Source: Candidatus Sulfopaludibacter sp. SbA3
Lineage (GTDB): Bacteria > Acidobacteriota > Terriglobia > Bryobacterales > Bryobacteraceae
Assembly (NCBI GenBank): GCA_945890485.1
Contig: CAMDCN010000022.1
Span: forward strand, 78,542-142,541
Reading direction: 5' to 3'
DNA: 64,000 nt
In this document: in pieces, positions 8,310 to 16,766 of the stretch
Position numbering within the stretch: the stretch's first letter is position 1
Layout: each line of letters starts with the position of its first letter
Position numbers and translations under genes: made by a program
Notes under the pieces: model-generated
Told to the model about the DNA's origin: nothing
What the model saw: only the letters and a program-made list of their open reading frames with translations
Database searches by the model: none

Positions 8310-9157
8310 AGCGTTACGCCGATCTCATTCTCGCCTCGACCTCCCTGATCTGGGGTGCCATGTTCGTCGTCGCCAAGGCGGCACTGGAAGACGTTTCGAG
8401 CGTATATTACTTGGCGCTGCGGTTTACGTTGGCCGCACTGGTGCTGGGCGTCGGGTTCCGGAAGAAGTTGCGGTTCGCCTGGACGGGCTTGGGGCTGGGA
8501 GCAGTTCTGATGCTTGGCTACATGCTGCAAACGGCGGGGCTCCGCACGTCGACCCCGGCCAAAAGCGCCTTTTTGACCGGCGGTTATATAGTTCTGGTAC
8601 CTTTTTTCGGTTGGCTCGTCTATCGCAATAAGGCGCGTGTGGCCGAAATTGTTGGGGTGCTCACGGCGGCGACCGGAATGGCCTTATTGACGATGCAAGG
8701 GGAAAGGTTGACAGTGGAACCGGGCGACTGGTTCACAATGGGCGGGGCCGCGGCCTTTGCGGTTCATATTGTGATGCTGGGCCATTTGGCACCTCGGTTT
8801 CCATCGGAGAACCTGACGTTCTTGCAGGTTGCCGGGGCGGCCTTGTTCGCTTGGCTCGTGCTGCCGTTCGTCGAAACGCCTTCCATCCGGTGGCGGCCTG
8901 CCGTCCTGCTCGCCATCGTGGCAGGCGCGTTGGTCGCCACGGCATTCGCCTTTTACGCGCAGACCTGGGCCCAGCAGTATTTGAGCCCGACGCGGGCGGC
9001 GCTGATTTTCGCGCTCGAGCCGGTTTTTGCCTGGGTCGTGGCGTGGTGGTGGATTGGCGAAGTCTTTTCCCTGCGCGCTGCTCTCGGCGCCGCTTTCATC
9101 CTCGCCGGGGTGCTCCTCGTCGAATTGAAACCGAACCGCAAGTCGGCACATCCATAG
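8306..9157 (+). CDS. EamA/DMT-family transporter
   Basis: 283 residues with about ten hydrophobic helices in two repeats, as in EamA (drug/metabolite) transporters. The N-terminus reads DLILASTSLIWGAMFVVAKA, the classic first EamA helix, and the second half contains LSPTRAALIFALEPVFAW, the matching EamA signature. The ATG at 8306 overlaps the peptidase stop by 4 nt, so both genes are probably made together. That could link export or import of an amino acid or peptide product to the M20 enzyme, but this is inference. Confidence 0.85.
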   Translation: MKRYADLILASTSLIWGAMFVVAKAALEDVSSVYYLALRFTLAALVLGVGFRKKLRFAWTGLGLGAVLMLGYMLQTAGLRTSTPAKSAFLTGGYIVLVPFFGWLVYRNKARVAEIVGVLTAATGMALLTMQGERLTVEPGDWFTMGGAAAFAVHIVMLGHLAPRFPSENLTFLQVAGAALFAWLVLPFVETPSIRWRPAVLLAIVAGALVATAFAFYAQTWAQQYLSPTRAALIFALEPVFAWVVAWWWIGEVFSLRAALGAAFILAGVLLVELKPNRKSAHP

Positions 9158-9198
9158 AGAAGTAAACTGAGTAAAGTTAATTCAAGGCAGGTTTCCGT

Positions 9199-10806
9199 AT
9201 GAAACTATTCGCGAACATCCGGCAGCAGAAGCTGCTTTCTTCCAGTCTGGCTGTATTTAGCCTTTCCGTCTGCATCCTGATCGGAACGCTCGTCAGTTCC
9301 ACCGCCACCGCGGCCAAGGGCCAGGCAGTGGCGCCCGATGCGACGCCGATCGTGATTCCGGCTACCGTCTCGCTGCCCAACGAGTTTACGAAGATTGCCA
9401 AGTCCGTGGAACCGGCCGTTGTGAACATTACGACCGACTTTGTCCCGAAGCCTGCCCAGGCCCGGCGCCGCGGCGCTCCCGCGCCGGACGGCGAGGAAGG
9501 CGAAGAGGACGGGATGGATCTCTTCCGCCGCTTCTTCCGCGGACCCGGTGGGGACGCCACACCGCAGCGGCCTACGCCGCGCGAAGCCACCGGCTCCGGC
9601 TTTGTCGTCGACAAGAATGGCTACATCATCACAAATCTGCACGTGATCGAGAAGGCCGACAATATCAAGGTGAAGTTCTCGGGCGACACCACCGAGTACA
9701 AGGCTAAGGTGATCGGCACCGACTTTGAGAGCGACATCGCCGTCATCAAGATCGACGCGAAGCGGCCCCTGCAGTACATCAAGGTTGCCAATTCGGACGG
9801 CGTCCAGGTGGGCGACTGGGCCGTGGCGATCGGCTCTCCGTTCGGCTTGGCGGCCACCGTTACCGCCGGCATCGTCAGCGCCACCGGGCGCGACCTGCCG
9901 AGCGCCGAGCAGTTCCAGCACTTTATTCAGACCGACGCGGCGATCAACCCGGGCAACTCGGGCGGTCCGCTGTTGAACATCAATGGCGAAGTGATCGGCG
10001 TGAACACCGCCATCGCGACGCAGAGCGGTGGCTACCAAGGCATCGGCTTTGCGCTGCCTTCGAACCAAATGGTGCGGTCCTACAACAGCATCATTCAATA
10101 CGGACGCGTGAAGCGCGGATCCATCGGCGTGAGCTGGGATCGGAATCAGAAGCCTGAGGTCCTGAAAGCTTCGGGGTACGTCAATGGCGTGTTGGTAACC
10201 AACGTCACGCCCGGCGCGCCGGCCGACAAAGCGGGCATCAAGTCGGAAGACATTATCGTCGCCATCGATGGCAAGCCGATCAAGGATGGCGAGGAACTCG
10301 TCTCGAAGGTCAGCGAAATGCCCATCGATAGCAAGCTGAAAGTGACCGTCGACCGCGCCGGTAAGAAACTGGATCTCGTCGTGACCGTCCTCGACCGGGA
10401 AGAGGTCTTCAAGGACGACCCGCGCTTTGCCCGTCGGCGGAACGACACCCCGACGCCCGAAAAGGCGGAAGGCACGCCCGCCAAGTTCGGCATCATGATC
10501 CGCCCCATGTCGGAAACCGAGAAGGAATCGCTGAAGCTCGGCGAAGGCGACCAACGCGGTATCTATGTCACCAAGGTGGAAGAGGGATCGTTCGCCGCCG
10601 AGATCGGCCTGCAGGAACGCGATGTAATCATCAGCGTCAACAGGCAGCCGGTGGCGACTCCGGACGATCTGCGGAAACTGCAAGGGACGCTGAAGCCGGG
10701 CGACGCCGTGGCCTTCCGGGTTATGCGGCCGTCGCCGGCACGGCAGCAAGGCGCTCCAGGTTACGTAGCCTTCTTCGCCGCGGGGACGTTGCCGGAAGGC
10801 AACTAG
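9199..10806 (+). CDS. HtrA/DegP-like serine protease with two PDZ domains
   Basis: Periplasmic quality-control protease, 535 residues. An N-terminal signal or anchor (about 16-40) is followed by a linker and a trypsin-like domain with catalytic His148 (TNLHVIEK), Asp179 (ESDIAVIK) and Ser254 (NPGNSGGPL). Two PDZ domains follow (about 300-385 and 440-520), each with the GxxAGI/GLxxxDxI core (APADKAGIKSEDIIVAIDG and AAEIGLQERDVIISVNR). The length fits the Do family. An AGGCAGG-type ribosome site precedes the ATG. It is probably monocistronic. Confidence 0.93.
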   Translation: MKLFANIRQQKLLSSSLAVFSLSVCILIGTLVSSTATAAKGQAVAPDATPIVIPATVSLPNEFTKIAKSVEPAVVNITTDFVPKPAQARRRGAPAPDGEEGEEDGMDLFRRFFRGPGGDATPQRPTPREATGSGFVVDKNGYIITNLHVIEKADNIKVKFSGDTTEYKAKVIGTDFESDIAVIKIDAKRPLQYIKVANSDGVQVGDWAVAIGSPFGLAATVTAGIVSATGRDLPSAEQFQHFIQTDAAINPGNSGGPLLNINGEVIGVNTAIATQSGGYQGIGFALPSNQMVRSYNSIIQYGRVKRGSIGVSWDRNQKPEVLKASGYVNGVLVTNVTPGAPADKAGIKSEDIIVAIDGKPIKDGEELVSKVSEMPIDSKLKVTVDRAGKKLDLVVTVLDREEVFKDDPRFARRRNDTPTPEKAEGTPAKFGIMIRPMSETEKESLKLGEGDQRGIYVTKVEEGSFAAEIGLQERDVIISVNRQPVATPDDLRKLQGTLKPGDAVAFRVMRPSPARQQGAPGYVAFFAAGTLPEGN

Positions 10807-10828
10807 CCTCTGTTACGATAGTGGGTTC

Positions 10829-11308
10829 ATGAAGAACTGGTTACTGCTCCTGGTGGCTTTGCTCACCTTCGGGTTAACCGCGGGCGCCGCACCTCCCAAA
10901 AGGAAGGCGGCGTCTGCGAAGAAACCCGCCGTGAGTGCGTCCAAGCGGACGGCTAAACAGAAGTATGTTTCGGCAAACTCCCGGTACAAGCAAAAGCGCG
11001 CGGTAGCGCGTGGGCGAGGCCGGGGACGGTCTCCCCAGCCCGTAGCGGTCCAACGCCGGAGCTATGGCCAGCCCAGGCCGACGGACGACCGGTACATGGA
11101 GATTGAACGGGCGTTAGCGACTCGCGGCTATCTGCAGCGTGAGCCGTCAAGCGCCTGGACACCCGATTGTTCCGAGGCGCTCAAGCGCTTCCAGAAAGAT
11201 CAAAACCTGCCGCCTAACGGCAAGCTCACCTCGCTGAGCCTGATCGCGCTCGGCCTCGGCCCCAAGCGCGACACGAGTTCAGTGGCCAGCTCCACTCCGA
11301 ACCCCTAA
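10829..11308 (+). CDS. Secreted basic protein with peptidoglycan-binding-like domain
   Basis: 159 residues. A signal peptide (about 1-20, ending TAGAA) is followed by a very Lys/Arg-rich, low-complexity linker (about 22-80) and a C-terminal PG_binding_1-like module (YMEIERALATRGYLQREPSSAW...ALKRFQKDQNLPPNGKLTSLSL). The basic linker would suit binding to cell wall or nucleic acid. TACGAT ends 9 nt before the ATG with no ribosome site. Confidence 0.7.
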   Translation: MKNWLLLLVALLTFGLTAGAAPPKRKAASAKKPAVSASKRTAKQKYVSANSRYKQKRAVARGRGRGRSPQPVAVQRRSYGQPRPTDDRYMEIERALATRGYLQREPSSAWTPDCSEALKRFQKDQNLPPNGKLTSLSLIALGLGPKRDTSSVASSTPNP

Positions 11309-11316
11309 GCTAGGGG
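11302..11316. repeat. Short perfect inverted repeat at the alanine dehydrogenase start
   Basis: CCCCTA (11302-11307), three-base loop AGC, TAGGGG (11311-11316), immediately before the ald ATG at 11318. It spans the stop of the preceding gene. TAAGCT (11306-11311) within it ends 6 nt before the ATG and is a -10 candidate, so the repeat may be an operator or chance. No T tract follows, so it is not a terminator. Confidence 0.35.
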
Positions 11317-11317
11317 T

Positions 11318-12433
11318 ATGCGCATTGGCGTTGCAAAAGAGATAAAGGACCACGAGTCGCGCGTCGGTCTGGTCCCCGCCGGGGTGACGGCGTTGCGTGA
11401 AGCGGGCCACTCCGTCGTTGTCGAAACCGGCGCCGGCAGCGGCAGCTCTCTTCCCGACTCTGAGTACGCCGAGGCCGGGGCCGAGATTGCGCCAAATGCC
11501 GCCAGCGTCTGGGAGCAGGCGGATCTCATCGTCAAAGTGAAGGAGCCACAGCCGGCCGAGTACCGGTTTCTGCGGCCAGGCTTGACGCTGTTTACGTATC
11601 TGCATCTGGCTCCTCTGCCGGAGTTGACCCAGGCGCTGCTTGACGCCTCCGTCACCGCGATCGCCTATGAGACCATCCGCGAGCGCGACGGCAGCCTGCC
11701 ATTGCTGACGCCGATGAGCGAGGTGGCCGGGCGCATGTCGGTGCAGGTAGGGGCGCAATATCTCGAAGCGCCGAACGGCGGCCGCGGAATTCTGCTCGGC
11801 GGAGTGCCGGGCGTGGCGGCGGCGAACGTGCTGATTCTGGGCGGCGGCATCGTCGGCCATAACGCAGCCAAAATGGCGCTGGGGCTGGGCGCGAATGTCA
11901 CGATCGTCGACCGCAACCTGAACCGGCTGCGGGAGCTCGACGATATCTACAACGGCAAGGTGATTACGCTGGCGTCGAACCTGCACACCATTCGCGACGC
12001 AATTCGCTTAGCCGATCTCGTCATCGGCGCCGTGCTGATTCCGGGTGCCGCCGCGCCGAAGTTGGTGCGGCGGGACATGCTGAAGCTGATGAAGGCAGGG
12101 GCCGTAATGGTGGATGTCGCCATCGACCAGGGTGGCTGTTTTGAGACATCGCGCCCGACAACGCATACGGACCCGATCTACTACGTCGACTCCGTGCTGC
12201 ACTACTGCGTCTCGAACATGCCGGCGGCGGTGCCGCATACGTCAACCTTGGCGCTGACCAACGCAACGCTGCCGTACTTGATGGCCTTGGCCAACAAGGG
12301 GCCGGTGCGGGCGGCGAAGGAGAGCGCGGCGATCGCCGAGGGCGTGAACACCTACGCCGGGCAGGTGACGTACGCGGCGGTGGCGGAGGAACAGGGCCGG
12401 CCGTACGCGGCATTGAGCAGCCTGCTGCCATGA
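11318..12433 (+). CDS. ald: Alanine dehydrogenase
   Basis: NAD-dependent conversion of L-alanine to pyruvate and ammonia. The 371-residue length is exactly typical. The N-terminus [18 protein letters not shown] is the family signature. The substrate-binding Lys lies in [11 protein letters not shown], the catalytic His in [12 protein letters not shown], and the Rossmann loop is [20 protein letters not shown] followed by the NAD-ribose Asp in IVDRN. The start follows a TAAGCT hexamer by 6 nt. Its stop overlaps a small membrane-protein gene (ATGA), which itself overlaps the next. Confidence 0.96.
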   Translation: MRIGVAKEIKDHESRVGLVPAGVTALREAGHSVVVETGAGSGSSLPDSEYAEAGAEIAPNAASVWEQADLIVKVKEPQPAEYRFLRPGLTLFTYLHLAPLPELTQALLDASVTAIAYETIRERDGSLPLLTPMSEVAGRMSVQVGAQYLEAPNGGRGILLGGVPGVAAANVLILGGGIVGHNAAKMALGLGANVTIVDRNLNRLRELDDIYNGKVITLASNLHTIRDAIRLADLVIGAVLIPGAAAPKLVRRDMLKLMKAGAVMVDVAIDQGGCFETSRPTTHTDPIYYVDSVLHYCVSNMPAAVPHTSTLALTNATLPYLMALANKGPVRAAKESAAIAEGVNTYAGQVTYAAVAEEQGRPYAALSSLLP

Positions 12434-12693
12434 TGTTCGTGGTGACGCCGCTGGTGCTGGCGGGGTTGTTAGCGCTGGGGTGGAACCCGCAGCGGCGCTG
12501 GTGGCTGGCCGGGCTGATCGGCGGGTTGGTGGTGGGAGCGTTGGTAGCTTGGTGGGGGATTGCCCACATGGTGTTTGGGGAAAGAACGTCGGCGCTGGGC
12601 AGGGCGATCTTCGCGCGGCCGTATCTGCCGGGGATGGTGGGGCCGGCGGTGGGGTTGGCGATGGCGGTTTTGTATCGGGGTCTACGGCGATGA
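12430..12693 (+). CDS. Small membrane protein coupled to ald
   Basis: 87 residues, largely hydrophobic with about three membrane helices (roughly 1-20, 25-50, 68-85) and positively charged loops. I do not recognise a family. The ATGA overlap with ald at the front and with the next gene at the back indicates translational coupling. Confidence 0.6.
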   Translation: MMFVVTPLVLAGLLALGWNPQRRWWLAGLIGGLVVGALVAWWGIAHMVFGERTSALGRAIFARPYLPGMVGPAVGLAMAVLYRGLRR

Positions 12694-13445
12694 TTCCACC
12701 AGATTCCATGGAACGGTGGGCGATCGCCAGCTTCGTCTATGTCGATCCGCGTATGGAAAATGCGACCGAGGACGACCCAACCGTATGGGAAGGCCAGCGG
12801 GAGTTGATGTTGTTCTCCGGCACAGGAGCAGCCGATATCTGCGAGAAAGCCATCTTGTACAGTAGAGAGACAGAGGCGACCCTCGTCGCATATTCGAGCG
12901 AGGCGCTAGTGGCGGAGGTCCGAGGCGACATCGGGCCGTACCTCCCCACCCGGTTTTTAGGGTTTGAGGAGATCGCCTTTACCGAAGAGCCCCCTGCGGA
13001 CGGCGCCGTGATCTCCCTGGGTAAGTTCGACACGCAGGCGGACGAAATCAACGCCGAAGGTGGCGCTCCGCGGGAGTGGCGAAGTCCCTCCTGGGCGTTG
13101 GTCGAAGCGAGCCTCGCGCCTGGGAACTGCTGGCTACTCCTAGTCCACGCCAACAGCCGGAGAGAGGCTGTGGCAAAGGCAGAGAGAGTCCTCCAATCGG
13201 GAGAAGTCCGAAGCGTGACGCACATCACCGAAGAGAACCTATTCTCTGGCTGCGATCTGCTCTGCTTCCCTACCGCGCACCCGGCCGCGGTGTGGCGACG
13301 CCTCGTGAAACCGCACGCCAACCTCGCCATCGCCGCGGGCCTGGACCCGGCCACTCTCGACCCGTCCCCCGCCGAAGTAACGCGCAACCGCCAGGAGCAA
13401 TTCGGCCCGTTCCTATCTGCAATTCGCGAAAAGTGGATTCCTTAA
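12690..13445 (+). CDS. Hypothetical protein, third gene of the ald group
   Basis: 251 residues from the ATG at 12690, which overlaps the preceding stop by 4 nt; the frame is open further upstream but runs through the small membrane gene. It is acidic, has no signal peptide or membrane helix and is probably cytoplasmic. It has a mixed alpha/beta look (LFSGTGAADICEKAILYSRE, SWALVEASLAPGNCWLLLVH), but I recognise no family. It converges with the exonuclease gene 2 nt downstream. Confidence 0.6.
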   Translation: MIPPDSMERWAIASFVYVDPRMENATEDDPTVWEGQRELMLFSGTGAADICEKAILYSRETEATLVAYSSEALVAEVRGDIGPYLPTRFLGFEEIAFTEEPPADGAVISLGKFDTQADEINAEGGAPREWRSPSWALVEASLAPGNCWLLLVHANSRREAVAKAERVLQSGEVRSVTHITEENLFSGCDLLCFPTAHPAAVWRRLVKPHANLAIAAGLDPATLDPSPAEVTRNRQEQFGPFLSAIREKWIP

Positions 13446-13447
13446 CC

Positions 13448-14668
13448 TTAAAGCAGCCGCCGCGCGGGCGATTGCTTCTTGGCGAGCCGCTCACGGCGCT
13501 TGAGCAAAGACTCCGTCCGCCCCAGCCGCAACGCCGCATCCGTCATATCCAGCGCCATCGCGACGTTCTTCTCCTTGTGCTCAAAGAACTTCGCTAGCTC
13601 CTCAAACGCACCGCCCTGATGCGGATTCCGCACCGTCGAAAGCTCCGAAAACAGCGCCGTCGCCGCCGCTTCCCTGCCCTGCTTCTTTTCCAGCAACGCA
13701 CTATCCCACATCGTGCGCCACAGCAGCTCATCCGGCAGACCCTTCTCGATCGCCCGACGGAACAGCACCGCCGCATCGTCCAAGCGCTCGGCCTTCCGCA
13801 ACCAACGGCCAAGGCCCACCATCTCGGCACCCCGATGCAGCTTCACCGAAAGCGGCTCCGCAAACGCCCGGGGGACAATCCCCGTCAAGCAGGCGAGCGT
13901 GACGATGTCGAGCGCATTGTGTTCAAAGATCCCCGCCAGGCGCCCGGCGTGCCGTGTCCGCAGATACTCAAAGTAGAGGTACGGAATCATCGAGCCGGGA
14001 ACGTCTCCCTCCCGTTCGTAACCGAGAATCTGCGTCTCCAACTCGACCAACCGGCAGCTTTCAAAATGCAGCTTCCACAGCCGCCGGGCCCCGTACAGCA
14101 AGTCGAGATGCTCCATCCGGCCAAACGGCGGTTTCATCCGCGCCAGGCGGAACCGCGTTTCGAGCAGCGGCTGGTCGTACGCACGGCCGTTGTAGGTCAC
14201 CAGCACATCGAACTGTTCGAGAAACTCGGAAAGCGCCGTCAACTGGCTCGGCTCCTCGGCGTAATCCCGCATGAAGAACTGCCGGACCTCGAAACCGCGC
14301 TCCGTAATCCCGCCGACGCCAACTAAGAACGGATAGGTGCCGGTCCCACCGGCGAGACCCGTCGTTTCCGTATCGAGAAAGGCGAGGCGCTGCGGCGTGG
14401 TGTTCGGAATAGCGCCATCGGAGATGGCATGCAATAGGTCGGCCGGCCACTCTTCGAGCTCCGCCAGGTGCATGCTCCCGTGGCGCTGATGGCGGCCCCA
14501 CAGGCGGGTGCATTCAAAGTGCGCACCGGCGGCGGTCTGCACTTCGGCACCGGAGATCCAGTCTTCTATGCGGGGCTTCGGCTGAGCCGGCGGCGCAGCG
14601 GCGTACTTCCGGTCGACGGCGGCTATACGCTGGCGCAGGAGATCGAGTTGGGAGCCGAGGGAACTCAA
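13448..14668 (-). CDS. RNase H-like (YprB-type) exonuclease with C-terminal helical repeats
   Basis: Probable 3'-5' exonuclease-fold protein of the YprB/RNase_H_2 type. The first acidic motif is LAFLDTETTGLAGGTGT (DxE), followed by FDVLVTYNGRAYDQPLLETRF with the second catalytic Asp, then HLDLLYGARRLW and HNALDIVTLACL with the third. The C-terminal 130 residues are helical and TPR-like. The start was set at TTG 14668 (LSSLGSQLDLLRQRI), which has AGAAGG upstream and is preceded by TACAAT. A longer ATG frame starts at 14776 but would overlap the divergent gene. Product 406 residues with the TTG start. Confidence 0.72.
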   Translation of the reverse strand: MSSLGSQLDLLRQRIAAVDRKYAAAPPAQPKPRIEDWISGAEVQTAAGAHFECTRLWGRHQRHGSMHLAELEEWPADLLHAISDGAIPNTTPQRLAFLDTETTGLAGGTGTYPFLVGVGGITERGFEVRQFFMRDYAEEPSQLTALSEFLEQFDVLVTYNGRAYDQPLLETRFRLARMKPPFGRMEHLDLLYGARRLWKLHFESCRLVELETQILGYEREGDVPGSMIPYLYFEYLRTRHAGRLAGIFEHNALDIVTLACLTGIVPRAFAEPLSVKLHRGAEMVGLGRWLRKAERLDDAAVLFRRAIEKGLPDELLWRTMWDSALLEKKQGREAAATALFSELSTVRNPHQGGAFEELAKFFEHKEKNVAMALDMTDAALRLGRTESLLKRRERLAKKQSPARRLL

Positions 14669-14769
14669 ATTCGCCTTCTGTTCGCTGCTATTGTAGCAGG
14701 TCCATGAAATAAATCGGTCTCGATTGCGCTCTTCCAATATGCCGAATACGGCATCGGAGGAACATCGAG
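14669..14769. promoter_or_regulatory. Divergent intergenic region with inverted repeat
   Basis: Contains the inverted repeat ATGCCG-AATA-CGGCAT (14739-14754) just before the GGAGG ribosome site of the gene at 14770, and on the minus strand a TGCTACAAT extended -10 candidate before the exonuclease start. The repeat is placed where an operator for the plus-strand gene would sit. Confidence 0.4.
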
Positions 14770-15210
14770 ATGGCATTCAAAGAACCAGGCTCCAAGCCGT
14801 TCTACAACGTGGAACAGGCAGTCGGCCCCACCGGGGTGAATAAGAACGGCGACGTGAAACTGGTGCAGTACATGCTGCGCTACATCTACGGAACCGAGGC
14901 GGCCGGCCTGGTAATTGACGGCTGGATTGGGCCGATCACAAATTTTTGGATCAAGCGCTTTCAGTTGGAGATGAAAGCGGTGGGGAACAAAATCGCCACC
15001 GATGGACGGGTAGACCGCGCCTTTGGCAGTACCTCTTCGGTGTCCAAGACGCTGTATACCATCGTGGCGCTGAACCACATGTTGAAGGTGAGGAATCCGG
15101 GCGCCTTTCAGCAACTCCCCGCGAAGGTTCCCCTCAACAGCACCCCCAGCTCCAACCCCTACAACCCAGAGGCTCCAACCACCGTGCCCACCGTGGCGGG
15201 CGGGTTCTAA
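14770..15210 (+). CDS. Small peptidoglycan-binding-domain-like protein
   Basis: 146 residues, no signal peptide. The central part (NKNGDVKLVQYMLRYIYG... VIDGWIGPITNFWIKRFQLEM) has the helix-turn layout of peptidoglycan-binding (PG_binding_1) modules: two variables joined by DGxxGPxT and followed by an F-Q helix. The C-terminal 35 residues are Pro/Thr/Ser-rich and unstructured. A strong ribosome site (GGAGG at 9-nt spacing) supports the ATG. It converges with the SpoIID-like gene, whose last base is adjacent. Confidence 0.65.
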   Translation: MAFKEPGSKPFYNVEQAVGPTGVNKNGDVKLVQYMLRYIYGTEAAGLVIDGWIGPITNFWIKRFQLEMKAVGNKIATDGRVDRAFGSTSSVSKTLYTIVALNHMLKVRNPGAFQQLPAKVPLNSTPSSNPYNPEAPTTVPTVAGGF

Positions 15211-16122
15211 CTACCGGAGGCCAGGAAACGCCTCCACTCGCGTGTTCGGCAGATATCGCCGCAGGATCTGGTCAAACGCCTCCGGCAGTCCCGCCGCCCC
15301 CCGTTGACAGAACCCCACCCCGTGCCCGCGGCCCCGGCCGCGGGCCACATTCCCGGTTAGGCTGTAGTTGTTCGAAGGCAGAGTGTCCCAACCAAACTTC
15401 CGCCCCAGCAACAGCCGCGCAGCCTCCTCGCCCACCCGCCGCGGCAACTCCGGCAGTGTCCGCTCCCACGCAGGCTCCTCCCTCCGGCACACCTCGCAGT
15501 CCACTGGAAAGTACGGATACGGCTCCGGGCTCCAGCCCACCTCTTCCGCCGTCTTCGTCCGGCCGCCGCAACTTCCGCTATAAGCCGGGGCGAACACCTT
15601 TCCCTGGTACGTCACCACCATCCCGCGCGTCGCCACCGCCGCCGGCGATACGCGCGGATCTTTCCACACCTGGCAGTGCGTCGTGTCGCAATAGTCGTAG
15701 GCCCCATGCCGCCGCCGGTTCGCCAGCAACCAACTGCGCGCAATCACCGCCTGCGCCTTACGTGCTTCCAGCCCCGCCTCCGGCGCCGATTCCGCCTCCG
15801 TCACCGCCGCCACGGCGTCCTCCACATCCGCCGTCAACACGGCCCGCAACTCACCGCCCGCCTCGGTCACCGTCAACTTCCCGCGATATCGCCGCTGAAT
15901 CTTCCCCGGTACGCTCACCAGCATCTCACCGGCAAATCGCACCGCTTGGCCGGTATGCGTCTGCCGGTTCATAAACCAATCCACTTCCCGCCCTTCCCGT
16001 CGTACACCCACCGCCCGGTCGCCCGCCAGGCTGACGCCGTTCACCGCCAGAATGTGGCCCGGAGCGGGCTTCACCGTCAGCGCCTGCGGATGGAACAGTA
16101 CGAAGATGGCGATCTCAATCAT
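15211..16122 (-). CDS. SpoIID/LytB domain protein
   Basis: 303 residues. SpoIID/LytB proteins are lytic transglycosylases or amidase enhancers acting on peptidoglycan. Visible family features: VLTADVEDAVAAVTEAES (the acidic residue of the catalytic region), AQAVIARSWLLANR, YSGSCGGRTKTAEEVGW and the C-terminal GHGVGFCQRGAAGL (HGVGxxQxGA). Extra Cys residues (YCDTTHCQVW, CEVCRRE) resemble the metal-binding cysteines of SpoIID. No clear signal peptide is seen. Last gene of a seven-gene overlapping operon; its ATG overlaps the transpeptidase stop by 4 nt. Confidence 0.85.
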   Translation of the reverse strand: MIEIAIFVLFHPQALTVKPAPGHILAVNGVSLAGDRAVGVRREGREVDWFMNRQTHTGQAVRFAGEMLVSVPGKIQRRYRGKLTVTEAGGELRAVLTADVEDAVAAVTEAESAPEAGLEARKAQAVIARSWLLANRRRHGAYDYCDTTHCQVWKDPRVSPAAVATRGMVVTYQGKVFAPAYSGSCGGRTKTAEEVGWSPEPYPYFPVDCEVCRREEPAWERTLPELPRRVGEEAARLLLGRKFGWDTLPSNNYSLTGNVARGRGRGHGVGFCQRGAAGLPEAFDQILRRYLPNTRVEAFPGLR

Positions 16123-16766
16123 CGGGTGAACATCTCAACGGCCTTCGCCCCCGTAACACCGGGCGCCTGCAACAGAACGAGTTCCCGTGGTGCGGCCTCC
16201 GGATAGGCGATCACGGCATACCCGTCCCCATCCAGCTTGGCGTTCGGCCCCGTGCCGGTCTTCGCCAAATAGCCCGGCCCCAACGCCCGCGCCGTGCCGT
16301 AGCGCGCCGCCCGCCGCATGCCGTCGATTAACGGGAAAATCCCCGGATCGGCCGGACGGCTCAACAACTCGGCAAACGCGCCGGCCAGCGCCTCCGGCTT
16401 CACTTTCCATTCCGATCCCAGCCCGATCTGTGTATCCGGTGAAGCTTCAGGAACCTCTACGCCAAACTGCGTGAGCAACGCCGAAGTCGCATGCGGCGGC
16501 AGGGCACGGGCCAACTCCCGGAAGTAGTGGTTGCACGAATGCGCCACCGCGTCGCGGATCCCAATCTTCTTGTGCCCGCGGCCCCACCAGCAGCGGTCCG
16601 CCGCGCCGCGGCAGAAATGGTCGGGGTAGAAATAATGGTGCGCCTGTGCATAAGCCAGCGCCGTGAACGGCTTTACGATGCTCCCCGGACTCACCGGCAC
16701 ATCGGGCTGAGGCCACTCCGCCCGCAAGACGCGCCGCTCCGGAATGCTATAGAGCATTATATTCAT
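16119..16766 (-). CDS. Minimal penicillin-binding/OXA-like transpeptidase-fold protein
   Basis: 215 residues with all three motifs of serine acyl-transferases of the penicillin-binding class: SIVK (Ser29, Lys32), SCN (Ser77-Asn79) and KTG (Lys169-Gly171). The spacings of 48 and about 92 residues are close to those of class D beta-lactamases and BlaR sensors, and the protein is shorter than either. No N-terminal signal peptide, membrane helix or accessory domain can be seen. It overlaps the 501-residue gene and the SpoIID gene by 4 nt at each end. It could be a D,D-peptidase, a transpeptidase or a penicillin sensor; the sequence alone does not decide. Confidence 0.75.
   Translation of the reverse strand: MNIMLYSIPERRVLRAEWPQPDVPVSPGSIVKPFTALAYAQAHHYFYPDHFCRGAADRCWWGRGHKKIGIRDAVAHSCNHYFRELARALPPHATSALLTQFGVEVPEASPDTQIGLGSEWKVKPEALAGAFAELLSRPADPGIFPLIDGMRRAARYGTARALGPGYLAKTGTGPNAKLDGDGYAVIAYPEAAPRELVLLQAPGVTGAKAVEMFTR

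Noticed and set aside
9205..10749. 514-residue minus-strand frame opposite the HtrA protease gene
   Set aside because: Antisense shadow; the plus strand encodes a complete catalytic triad and two PDZ domains.
11302..11316. CCCCTA/TAGGGG hairpin as a terminator after the gene at 10829
   Set aside because: The stem is only 6 bp and is followed by TATG, not a T tract.
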